Assembly: GCA_003640385.1 (NCBI GenBank)
Contig: RCAB01000013.1
Location: 363,187 to 427,186 of the forward strand
Length of the DNA stretch: 64,000 bases
Direction of reading: 5' to 3'
DNA from: Setaria digitata
Lineage: Eukaryota; Nematoda; Chromadorea; Rhabditida; Setariidae
Shown: piece after piece, positions 12,211-23,423 of the stretch
Layout: each line of letters starts with the position of its first letter
Position numbering within the stretch: position 1 is the first letter of the stretch
Translations under genes and position numbers: made by a program
The notes under the pieces: generated by a model
The model's database searches: none
What the model was told of the DNA's origin: nothing
The model's input: the letters and a program-made list of their open reading frames with translations, nothing else

Positions 12211-14308
12211 TTAAAATTTCAATCTTGGCTTTTTTAGAGATGATTTAGGTGATGTTTGAGTTCTCGCAGGCTTTTTTTCTTGATCTATACCACTTGTTCC
12301 CTCAGAATTCCAAGCTGAAGGGGGTGTTGCAGGAAGAGAAATATCACTATTTCTGTCGGCATGGCTATCGTGAACAATGCCACTGTTGCTACTTTCGTCA
12401 CTTCCATCATCACTATGAAAGCTGTCCTCAGTACCTGCTGACACAGATTCTGCAGCAATTGTTTCATAGAGTTTTTGCACAGCAGGCTTACCAAACAGAC
12501 CACTGGAACTTCTTTGCCAGAGAACACTGCCACTAGATCCGGTAACTGAAAAAGCTCTTTACTTCTCGGAAAAAAAAACCTTTGAAACTGATGTTAAAAG
12601 AAATAAAGAACAAACTGGAACTAACCATTAATTGAACTAAGATCACATTCATCAATGACTACAGATAGAATATTTAGCAGTGGTCGAGTTACGTGCGAAA
12701 AAATCTGAAGTTTAGTTTGCAAATTGGCAGTAATTTGTGATATCCTGATAAACCAAAATACTGTAAAGGCTTTCCGGTTACTCAAGTAAGAAATTTTAAC
12801 CAAATCATTATTAAAGTCATTTTGCATGTTTCATTTTCTTAAAGAAAGCTTGCTTGCTTCGCGGTCTCCAAAAAAGCTGCTGAATTAGAGAAAATTTTTT
12901 GTCTCTGCTTAATACTGAAATGCAAACCACAAATATTGCTAACACATTTAACATATGTCCCATAAAAGCAAAGGAAAAGTTGGAAAAATAAGTTACGTAA
13001 TTTTCCGAGCCACTCAACAATTGTCCGAAAAAATGCCACTTCAGAGTTCGTTTCCCAGCAATAATTTCAAGATCAAATTCCAAGCTATCGTCATCTCTAT
13101 TTTCATTCGACACCTTCGTTGCTGACGACACAAACATATTGCGGATTTTTTCCAACAACGTTTTTTTCGGGCCACCCAGTTTAGCATTCAACGAGGAAAA
13201 TTTTTTCATGAAATCGGCTCTTTCATAATACATGCGTTCATAATCAGTCAACACTGTGTGCAACTGTTCAGCCTTAAATAATAGATTAAAGCAGACGTGA
13301 TGGGGTAATCATCTTGATAGAGAGTGGAAATTTTCCCTTCCCAAGAATAAGTAAACTAGACGCCGTCCAAATTCGAATGATATTGCACTAAATATTCCTT
13401 AAACCAAGTCTTAAAAAAAACCAACCTATTTCCTTATCGTTTTACGATAAAGAACTTATTAATGACGACATGGCCAAACCATATTTTTTGTTGCAAATCT
13501 AACGGATGGAGTGCATCAAAATTAACATCAAAAAAATCAAGACATCAAAATTAGATAAAGTAAGTATACTCTACTCCGTACCGAAATCAGATCGAAATCG
13601 AAAACTACTCACCTTAACATGAAATTTAGCTGCAAAATGCCTGTTAATCAACTTAAAACCCAGAGGGGCCCAGCAAGTCTTCAGCAATTCGGCATCTACA
13701 CCTGCTTCCATTAAAACTGTGAATGATTTTTTTAAACTTGAAGCACAGTATTTCCATACTTCACGCAGGAATGAGTCCAGAAAAAGCTGATCTTACGAAT
13801 CCATGCGCAATTCCCATTCGCTGAAGTTTCCGGATTTCACAATGAAAAAGACGGGTCCAACCATCGTAATCAAGACTCCCCACTTCTATTCCAAATATAT
13901 AAAACAGTCTAGTTCAGCCAGCTTACTGCATATTAAACTCCCACAATAGGCGATGTCAGTTCCGTAACATCCTCTTTGAAAAGTTTTAATAATGAAAATC
14001 CCTTCCTTCCCTCTTCTCTATCCATAGGGAAAAAAAAGAACAACGAAAAGCGTTGCGCAACAGCAAATGCTTTTCACTTGGGGTTTATTTTATTGTTTTA
14101 TTCGCGAAATATTTATTGGAAAAAGATCCAGTCAGATTAACAGGGAAAAGATTACAAACATGAAGAGAACGAAAATACACATAATGAGTTTAAAAAAAAA
14201 AGAAAACTAACTACCACATTTGCTGCACTTCATTTGTTTTGGTTTAGATGCGTTAGGCACAGAACAACTACTTGATAATGACGCCAAATTAAGTGCTCCC
14301 TGTATCAT
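12211..14308 (-). CDS. Unrecognised helical protein, 294 residues
   Basis: Five exons were read on the minus strand: 14308-14215, 13716-13613, 13272-13040, 12744-12626 and 12545-12211, giving 294 residues. Order of features: a short N-terminus with KCSKC, a helical part (LLKTCWAPLGFKLINRHFAA, then AEQLHTVLTDYERMYYERAD), a charged linker, a further helical block (ISQITANLQTKLQIFSHVTR) and a Ser/Asp-rich C-terminus ending in a Lys-rich tail. The long helices suggest a BAR-like or coiled-coil fold, but I cannot name the family. The end of the third exon is uncertain: its frame stays open to 12817 and I chose a weak donor (AA/gtggca) because it alone keeps phase with the next exon. The start codon is also tentative. 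It lies downstream of, and on the same strand as, the PITP gene. Confidence 0.55.
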
Positions 14309-15997
14309 ATTTATGCCAAAAAATTAAATCCTTTAATTGCTTCGTATACGGGGTCCATGAAATAAATCCTCAGAACATAACATGGGTTCATTTGGTGATC
14401 CCACCACTATCAGAATAAACAGCATAATAATACGTGGAATGACTAACAGCTAAATCCGATAGAATAATCCGGATTGCTTCAAAAACTAAGAACTCCTCTA
14501 AAGTTGCTCTACTTTAGCTTTCTTACTTCCTTTAAAACTAATGTTAGCAATTCTTACTTAGGAAAGTTTATATTTCGAAAATAAACAGAGAAACTTTCAG
14601 CTTGTTTTCACTACCACTAATCATCACTACGAACAGCAAAACATGTTGTACAAAATAAAAAGTAAAAAGCAAGAATGAAATATATCACTGTAAATTATCC
14701 AAACACCCATTGCCGAATTAAAAAAAATACATCAGTTTTAGGAATAAAAAAGACATAGCATAATCAAAATCGTCCAAAATTCTGATTAAATAGTTGAAAC
14801 ATCCCGCTGATTTCCTAATCAGTCAAGGAAATGTTTCAATAATTTATTCAGCAAGTATTTCGTCACGATTAAGGATAACAAATATAATCTCTATCAACAT
14901 GATGTAATTGGTATTTACGAGTTATCCCTTTATTATAACAAGAAAAAAACATGGTAATGTGGTTCAAAATACCAGCCTATGAGATGTGTGATCGAAGAAA
15001 CTTTTTTAACTCAATTTAGCTCCAAATGCAATTAACAACAAAACCAAAAAGAAAAACTGAAATCTCCCGTTCTAATATGTCTCGTATGCTAAAGAAAGAC
15101 GAAAATTTGCTAGTACAATGGCTTCTCCTAACAAAAATTTCTGAATGACAAACAGCGAAACGCTGTGAATGAGAGAATTTTAAACGATAAAACATAAAGC
15201 AGTATTGAAACCGTTCAATTTACAGCTCTACAGTAGCACACTTCTAACAAGATTAAAATGAGAACGCCATTAAAATTTAATGTGCCCATAGCAGTAAGCT
15301 CTATACAGGAACTACCGATACCCGGGACTCTCAAACGTTTCAGTCGTGCAAATTTCATTCCAAAGAAGAAAATAAGCATAACAGGTAAACAAGAGGTAAT
15401 AGGTAAAAGCGTAAACCTTCGAAACAAATCTTACATTTTCCCAATAAAAAATTGTCAAATACCCGCTAAACTAATCGGAAAATTTTCTGAAGCAAATTAC
15501 AATAGTACCATTTTTAAGCAAGTACTTTAGTACTTCTAAATTATAAACATGAAGTATGAGATCACGGACATCACTTAACAAATCCGTTCAAGGTATGAAC
15601 AATTTCTTTTTTGTAATACCATATTTTGTCATCTAGATAGCTTCATTTGAATTTCAGAAAGTAACAAAATGTAGTGAACATACAGTAATTAAAATAAGGG
15701 ATACAAGAAGCGATGCTGTAGGAGATACAACTTACAGTAAAGCAACCTTTTTGCATTCAAAAACACAACTCTTTGAATTTTTTTAAACATTATTAACCTA
15801 ATAAATTGAATTTTACATGAAAATTTCTTCATAATGTGTTAACTACTAGCAGAAATGATTTCTTGCACGCAAAACTCATTCTGCAAACATAGAAATTAAA
15901 CACTAAAATAAATACTAACGACCTTACAGTGTACTAATGGTGGGAGTAAAAATCTTTTCACTAGAGAATATATAGCTTTGCTGACAGCGTCTTGATT
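14309..15997. other. Spacer between two minus-strand genes
   Basis: About 1.7 kb of AT-rich DNA between the PITP stop and the next gene on the same strand. A 90-codon open frame at 15258-15530 (+) and a 70-codon one opposite it have no supporting signals. An operon is possible from the shared orientation, but the spacing is much larger than usual for worm operons. Confidence 0.35.
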
Positions 15998-18506
15998 TCA
16001 CGGCATCATACCACGTACGGGACCATTTATTCTGGCCTGAAAATAATGGGGAATTTCAGAATAAACACATAAACCCAGAACTGTGCTGTTTATTGCCATC
16101 CATATTTTGTAATCTCATCATATCTTTTACTATTTATTTATGCATTACATAAACAAAAAATATTCTCTTTCATAAAATATTTATTTGTTCCTCGTATGCA
16201 TTATCCACTAACCGATTTATAACAAAACTGAAATTATTGTTGACGAAAGCCGGAAAGGAGATGAAAATAAAAGCAAAATATTGATTTACGTAAAAACGCT
16301 GAGCACAGCAGAAGTGAATAAACTAGACGCACTTCACTGAAAGAAAAAACTAGTGAAAACGGTTTTTCGAAATACTGCTTTTCAATTTACCTCTTCCAAT
16401 TCTTTTTGTGCTTTATACTCAATTTCGCGAATATCTGCCATCGTTAAACCATACCAATTATCCAGCCAGCAAAACACCTCACGATGAAACTTGGTAAACA
16501 GACGTGGGTATTGCTTAAAATATTCTTGAAGTGTTCCAGAACAAAAATTCAGTATTAAATATAAAGTACCATTTAATTACGATACAAATAAGGATGTCAC
16601 TTCCAATTAAGTCCATATAATCAGAGCAAAATTAATTTAAAACAATTTGCGTGAACTTACACGATGTGCGTAATTTTCGACTATTTTTGTTAGACCAAAC
16701 CATTTAAAGTGCACTTTTACCAATTTATAAGCGCACATCACCGGTTCTATTGTTTCTCGCCAGTTTCCAGTTAGAGGACCTCGTCCTGTCTTCAGGCTTC
16801 TAAATTTTGATGGTGTCGTTTCTGGTCTGATATCCTGAAAGTCTCATAAAATAAGACTCATTCTCACTACTACTTCCAAAAAATTAACAACGCAGTAATC
16901 AGGAAAAAAGTTCACTTCTTTCGAAATTAGGAGAAAGCAAAATCCGATTTAAAGATAAAATGATCTAACATTTGCCAAGTTCAAGAACAAAATCAATCAA
17001 ACAGTGGATCAAAAATCAACAAAAGAGCAAAATGCTTTACAGAAGTTCAATAACACTAACATTAGAAGTTAAATATGACGTGTCGTTTGCAATGTCAAGA
17101 TTAATCACTTCACGTTTAGCAAGATCTTCCAGACTCAAATTATGAGCATTCTGAGTAGTACCTCGGTCAGGCAAATGTATTGTCTCGATATGAACGAAAA
17201 AATCGTCTCTCATATAATCAGGATTCTGTAACATTATCACATTTCATATTTTAAAATGCAAAATACAACTGATTAATAATGAAGTATAACGAGAGATTTC
17301 GATTTACATCATGCCCATTAATTTAAATATCACTGGTTTAATACTTATTTAAATTTGAAGATAATCAAAAAAAGGACCAAAAAAATTGGAAAATGGGACT
17401 TAAGCAAAAAAGCATGCAATAGTGCATTAGATTACGGTGAACGTTTGCAATCTAACCAAAATTAGCAAATTCCTATCTTTCAAGAACGGTATATAATAAA
17501 GTAAAAATCTCTGCAATAGAAAAATGTCAGCCACAACCACTTACTGCATCTAGGTCCCACAAGAAGACTAGATATGCAATACCGACTAGATTTAAAAGTT
17601 TGCAGACCCTAAGCATGTCTAGATGTGTAAAATAAACTAAATTGTTTTAACCGACCGTAAGAACAGTTTTACAATATGGATAGGCATTCCATGCTTCTTC
17701 GTGTACCGCTAAGGAACCTTTGGGTGCACATGTTCGCACTATCGTTGGCACTTTTCTAAAAATTGCGGACATAAAATGCTAGTTTTAGACATGAAATGAT
17801 TAAATAATGAGAAACAGCAGGCTTTTTAACGCATCTAACACAGAAAAAGAAAGCAAAAAAAAAAAAATCTATGCTGAAAAAAAAAACCCACAAGCATTTT
17901 CCCCAAGCACCACGTGTATTGAAAAAGATGAGTCTGGAAGTATCAAGTTTCAAATCACATTTTTTGCATTGTGCTTTACATTTCAAGTATTGGAATTCTT
18001 CCTAAGCTCTCCTACCAAGTGCCTCCTTATTAAAGATCCCGTCCAGAACTTGATGGTATCTTAGATCACTGGAAAGAAAAAACCTACGTTTGCAAATGAT
18101 ATATTTTATGGGTATACTGCCCACATGAATAACGTCCGTCTAGTAGTGGGTAGTTTTTAAATGGTTCATTCTTCAGAACTTCGACACCTTCACCACCACC
18201 TGTTTCAGCTTTTGATGCCTCTGCAACGGACCATAGCTGACCAATTTGGTACTCTTCGACCGTCATCGGCAGAACTAATCGGCTGAAAAAAAAAAAACAA
18301 AGAAGTGATGAAATTCTTTTTGTTTATTAGAATTTGGAAGCTTCAAAATAATGTTTTTCCAGAACTCTGTAAGTCCAAATTGTAACCGTTTTTCTCTTGC
18401 AGTCTAAAAATAATAGGTTCCAATTAATTATCATGAATAAACAGCATTTGTGCTTTAAGCAACTAAATGTTTAAAAAAGTTAAACTTACTATTCTTTCAC
18501 AATCAT
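15998..18506 (-). CDS. Class I phosphatidylinositol transfer protein (PITP)
   Basis: Class I PITPs move phosphatidylinositol and phosphatidylcholine between membranes and support phosphoinositide signalling. Seven exons: 18506-18490, 18282-18088, 17755-17656, 17225-17061, 16834-16661, 16513-16391 and 16036-15998, with consistent phases and 270 residues (human PITP-alpha has 271). Visible signatures are MIVKEY at the start, [17 protein letters not shown] near residues 25-41 including the lipid-headgroup Thr region, [44 protein letters not shown] and [17 protein letters not shown]. The C-terminus [12 protein letters not shown] parallels the vertebrate MRQKDPVKGM tail, so this is a stand-alone class I protein rather than the multidomain RdgB type. 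The membrane-docking Trp-Trp pair of vertebrates is Trp-Phe here. The first exon is only 17 nt and splits a Tyr codon. One intron ends in TTTTAAG, an unusual acceptor for this window. Confidence 0.95.
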
Positions 18507-20259
18507 ACTGTCCACGCCTATGCACAACGCAGTATTTTTTGTGAACTCGCGCTGAAATACTTGATAAAATAACAAGTATCATCGAGTAAAAATAAATCAT
18601 GGCTCGAGAGTTCTTACTGCTTCTGATATCTAAGTGACTGCATCAAGTAAAGCTCCCAGATTAACTTCACATATGACTAAATGTGCGAGACTGCAAGGGA
18701 AGGTATGTCTGCAGCCAAGTCTATAGGATAATGGATATGTATGTTAGCGATGTGTTTTTCTTCTCAAATCGAAGGCGAAGCATTTACGGCTCTCAACTAC
18801 AACCAAAATTGTTAATATGTTGACGTGAGTCATCTAACGAGCAAGACAATCGGTTCCATCGAGTAAGGAGTAATCACCACTCGTACTTGGAGAGAACCAC
18901 AGTCCTCATTCCAGTGCTGTTGTACGATTCTTACGGTAAGAGTATTTTTACAGCCTTGAACTGTATGGAAAACAGTGAGAGATAAGACATAATGATGGAT
19001 GAAACTGACATCGGAGAAAACGGTATGGGAAGTCTCTCGAGAAGAGCCATCCCTGCTAAGCGAATTTATGACAAAAGCGAAAATAACAAGCACACGACGG
19101 CAACTCTCCAGCCTAGGGTAAATGAGATAAGGTGAGGTAAGGTAACTGCACCGTCGCATACCCGCAGTGATGAGGAGTGATCGGAATGAGTAATCAACCC
19201 ATGTGACTAAGTACCCGTACGTTTAATATGTAAGGCGCGTCATTGCCCCTACGTTTGATACGTAAGGCGCGTCATCCCAGACGCAAAGCCTCACCTTCTC
19301 GCAGATGAATAACGGAAGGTACGTCACCGTCATTCCATCTGAAGTTTGCGAGAAGCGGGAATTTAAAGTTGTAGAATGTTTGGTGGAAGGTTGAATTGTT
19401 CTCGTGAAAGATTTATTTAGTGAAGCAGGGTGTCGTGTGTCGTATTGATCATCGCTTAGCTTAGAGCATAGACATTTTTTTATTCGTTATCATCGAGAGT
19501 TGTAAAGATTGCCCTCTACTTTGCCTGTCAGCGAAAACACTCCCTTGAGCCCCAAACATCCCCAGAGGTACGTCGAAAGTTACTGTCATCAACGTAAATA
19601 AGTTCAGAATCGCATACAACTGTTCTTGTCCAACATACGGTCATTCACATTGCAATTCCCGAAAAATAACGTTTTATTTGGAGAGCATCCCACTTCTGTG
19701 TTTTTTCAGTTTGAAACAATATATTCTGTGGGATGATTAAGGGTTATTCAATAAAGATGAGTTAAAATGTGTAGAAAAAATTCTTAGTTTGCATAAGGAA
19801 ATGAGAGAAGACGATTTGAGGCAGAAATTATCCATTAAATGAGTAACTTTTGCCACTAAATTGTCTCAAAAAATAGTTTTCTCTCTCGTAACAACACCAA
19901 TTAAAAACTATTTTAAAAAAATAAATAGCATTCCTCAAAAGGGAAGCGATTTATGCATAAAAGTGTTAATGTAATTTTCTTGGGATTGTGGAAGTGTGAA
20001 TTAAAATAAACAAGCAATGGAAACCTGGTGCAGCAAATGGAGGCTAAGTTACCTTAAATAGCTGTGGGAAAGAAAATGCAATTCACGTTCATTCGTTCTC
20101 AGAGGCCTATAAAAAGGGTATTTTGATAAGTTGCGTTCATTTCATAATTAAGTCTTTTTGTGTACTGTTGATCAGTTTGCAATGAAACACTGACCGGGAA
20201 CAATAATCGCTAGGATTTATTGAAGCCATCACAAGGGTCCGAGAAACGAGAGCTAACAG
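18507..20259. other. Intergenic region between divergent PITP and RS-rich genes
   Basis: The first 900 bases are less AT-rich and contain an open frame at 18830-19159 (-) with no family resemblance. Two tandem 26-base units lie at 19218-19275. The rest is AT-rich and without visible genes. Likely promoters for the PITP gene (leftward) and perhaps the RS-rich gene. Confidence 0.4.
19218..19275. repeat. Two tandem 26-base units with GCGCG core
   Basis: Units at 19218-19243 and 19250-19275 match at 24 of 26 positions and share TAAGGCGCGTCAT. The 32-base spacing is about three helical turns. The GC-rich core stands out from its AT-rich surroundings and lies upstream of the PITP start, so a paired regulatory site is a reasonable guess. 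Confidence 0.7.
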
Positions 20260-20703
20260 ATGCCTCACCGACTTTCACGATCGCGTTCACGAGGGCGCAG
20301 AATTCGTTTGGGCGCACCACGTAGAAGTGCGGTATCTCTTTCAATGTCACCACTAAAGCGTCGCAGACGATTACGTTCAAGAACAAGAACGCGTTCAAGA
20401 TCACTAATTGGTATTGACTGGCTAAGGAACAAAAGGAGACGATATCAATCAAAATCAAGTCGTGCTTCATACAGATCGAGACCACGTCGTAGTTCACGTA
20501 GCCGTCGTCCTACAAGTCTTCGTCGTCTATACCGTCCCAGCTCTTACCGCAGTAGGCGTCGATCTCGATCTCATCGTCGTTCACGATCTCGCTTCCTCAC
20601 TCGCTCTCGTCGTCGTTACTCGCGCTCACGCCGTTATTCTCGCTCGAGTCCACGGAAAGGACGTTATCGGTACGGCAGATATTCTATACTATTAATAAGT
20701 TGA
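20260..20703 (+). CDS. Arg/Ser-rich basic protein, single exon, 147 residues
   Basis: The open frame starts at ATG 20260, has an in-frame TAA just upstream and ends at TGA. Over a third of its residues are Arg, mostly in RS/SR dipeptides (for example SRSRSRGRR and RSRSHRRSRSR), and Lys is rare. The composition bias holds through nearly the whole frame, which chance would not give. No RNA-recognition motif or other domain is seen. It could be the RS tail of a splicing-factor-like protein whose other exons I cannot find, or a protamine-like sperm chromatin protein. A donor-like site (CG/gtacgg) at about 20668 could splice off the last nine codons. Confidence 0.6.
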   Translation: MPHRLSRSRSRGRRIRLGAPRRSAVSLSMSPLKRRRRLRSRTRTRSRSLIGIDWLRNKRRRYQSKSSRASYRSRPRRSSRSRRPTSLRRLYRPSSYRSRRRSRSHRRSRSRFLTRSRRRYSRSRRYSRSSPRKGRYRYGRYSILLIS

Positions 20704-23423
20704 GGCTGTTGTGACTGGAAAGACGTACCAGAAAGGCATTAATTTCATAGCTAGAATCAAAACTAAATATTCTTACCTATTTTTTGCAAGAATCAATCAG
20801 CGTTACAATATTCCTTGTAGGATGCGTCGACAACAACGTTAAGGTGCATTCAGTGCTACCAGAATTAGATAAAACGGAAAAATCGTGGAGAATTCGAAAT
20901 GAGTGAAAACTGACTTTATGCCATATACCAGCTATTGCATAGCTGGACACTGGGAGTCTAATGAATAAAAGCTGATCAGTGACTTTCAGGAAAAATGATG
21001 TGTTGAGTGCTTTAATTAATATGATTCAAAATCAGATAGATTGGAGGTGTTGCAAGCCATTATTGCTATCGAAGTAGACGGAATTGTTGGAGTTTTCTCA
21101 GTTTTTACAATGACGGTGGTTAGTGAGAGACTGTTAAGTAAGATGGAAAGATGTTCTCATGCAACATCTAAGGATGTAGTACTGGATAGTAAGAAAGAGG
21201 GGAAAAAGTTGAAATATGCAATAGTGTTAGAGGAAAGGTTGAATACAGTGGAAACATCTAATCCCTGAACGATTCTTGCTTTCTTGACTTATCAAATCAC
21301 AGGTTACACTTCGTTTTACTTATTTCTCTCGAAACCAGTTGCAAATCGACAAGGTTGCATTGTTGATTTTTTGTCTGAAAGTTTTTCATTTGCCGATAGC
21401 TAACTAAGAGCTTGCAGTGATCTGATAGCGATTGTAACAATCATCAAAATCTTACATGACCTGGAGAAATTCCACATTACCCACTTTAACAGATTATGGC
21501 AGTCGAAACAGATTGAACAACCAGGGAATCAAAATAAAAAATCAAAAACAAAATCACAAACTCGAAGTTTTAGGCAATTCAGTATGCCTAGGCCTAACCC
21601 TTACATAATTGTCTTAGATTAGGATATTGATACAATTCAATATTCTTCGAGAATTAAAAGATTTCTTGAGGATCAAATAAAGTTACCTATCTTAACTCTT
21701 CTTGGAAAAACGATGCAATAATCAATAAGGATAAAATACCAACTTTAGTCCGTCCTTTTTACATCAAAAAACAAAGCTGGAAACTGTTTGACACGAGGTC
21801 GCTGTATACTTTAATTCTCTATCCAGCACTCTTCCCCGCCGTAAAAATAAAAAGTGCTGATTAAAAGCTTTGTTCCTTATTATAGTGATACCAAATCCTT
21901 CTTGCGTTCTAGTAGTGTACAAAATTTTCCTAAAACAGTAGCTCTCGTTTTCCGTTTCAAAATGTCAAAAACTCTTCAAATCAAAAAAGAAACAATGCTT
22001 AAAATACCATATGTTGACATACAGAATTTGATGCCTCGTATAAAGCGAAAAGTTCTAGAATTAGTTTTAGCCTTCAAAAAGAATAAAGAAAAAAAAACAG
22101 TGAAAACATGAAAATATCACTTCTTGATGTCATAAATTTGTGGATGCAGTTTTCGTTCGGGTATACCAATTCATTTTCTCAGAAGAATGATAACAGCTTT
22201 GGCTTAAATTTACAACCGCCTTTCACATTCCTCTGATAATCTTAGTGAAATCACGACATTGATTATTACTTCTGAAGTCGTCATTTACGGTTTTTGAAAT
22301 ATATGATTTCGTTTCTATTACAAGCAATACAAATAACAGCACATTTTTTTCTTTTTTTTTTTTTCAATATTACTCTCCTCTGCTCTGAAACATTTTGCCG
22401 CTTTTGCTTCAAGGCACTCAAGAAGCAGTTGACATACATGTAGCTTTTTGAAAAGCTAAAATTAACTTAGAGTAATGAAATTAATGTCCTATGTTTTTAC
22501 TAGTTTTTCTTAGGCTGAAATAGACAACAATAAGATTGNTAGCGCAGTTGTCCTATGTTTTTACTAGTTTTTCTTAGGCTGAAATAGACAACAATAAGAT
22601 TGTTAAAATTTTATTTAAGAACAACAAAAAGAGTAACAGGTCCATTTGCAAAGGAAATTCACAACCTTAAGTGAAAATAAGCTCAGAGCTAAAGAATAGT
22701 TTACATCGACCGAGCGAAACCTATTGTTTGTTGCATATTTGAAGGAAAGAGCAAGACAAAACTTAAAATGTGAGTCAACCGATAATCGTGGAGGAAATCA
22801 TACTCAGAGACGATGTAAAATTTTACTAGTTTTTTATACGAAAAAGAATGTGAGTGTTTTAAAATCCAAAGAAAATTTTCCTGTTGACTTTGAGACATCA
22901 CAAATCCTACAGGAAAAACTTCCAGATTATCAAAAGCCATAAAAACGAAAAAGACACGCGAAGCACAAAGAAACCAAATTATATTGGTTAAATACTTTTA
23001 TTCCCAAACATCCTGAAAATAGAAATTTCTATTATCTTATTTCGATTTCGTTATGATCGTAGAAACTATAGCTTGACTTCCTTTCATCTCCTGTGTATCT
23101 AGACTTAACTTACTCATGAATTATAATTCCGCGCCGATTGTAAATGAATTCAAATAATCTAATTTGAGAAAGAAAAAAAAAAACTGCCGAATACAAGCAC
23201 AGTCAAAATCAAGCTACTTCCAGTCCAAATAAATAAAAAAATCAAGATCAAATCGCAAATTTACTCTACGCTATTTTACATTTGCTGTAAGTTACATTGT
23301 ATCCGCACACAAAAATTGTAATTCCTTGAACTAGAGAAACTTTTCTTTGGAAATTCCGAACAATGAAAGTCATATTAATTAAATATAGATAATTTGCGAA
23401 ATTTGCGAAACTCAACCAACTTG
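20704..23423. other. Intergenic region, no gene seen
   Basis: AT-rich sequence with short unsupported open frames (for example 21041-21268, 21854-22111, 22724-22942). It contains the assembly-type repeat at 22485-22602 and the expected 3' UTR of the minus-strand gene ending at 23424. Confidence 0.45.
22485..22602. repeat. 54-base direct repeat flanking a single N
   Basis: A 54-base sequence at 22485-22538 is repeated exactly at 22549-22602. The only undetermined base of the window, N at 22539, stands between the copies with nine further bases. A perfect repeat placed at a one-base gap is typical of two contigs joined without merging their overlap. Confidence 0.9.

Noticed and set aside
15258..15530. 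90-codon plus-strand frame with an overlapping minus-strand frame
   Set aside because: No start context, splice sites or family resemblance; both frames are probably chance.
18830..19159. 109-codon minus-strand frame upstream of PITP
   Set aside because: No recognised motif and not phase-compatible as an upstream PITP exon, since PITP already begins with a canonical MIVKEY.
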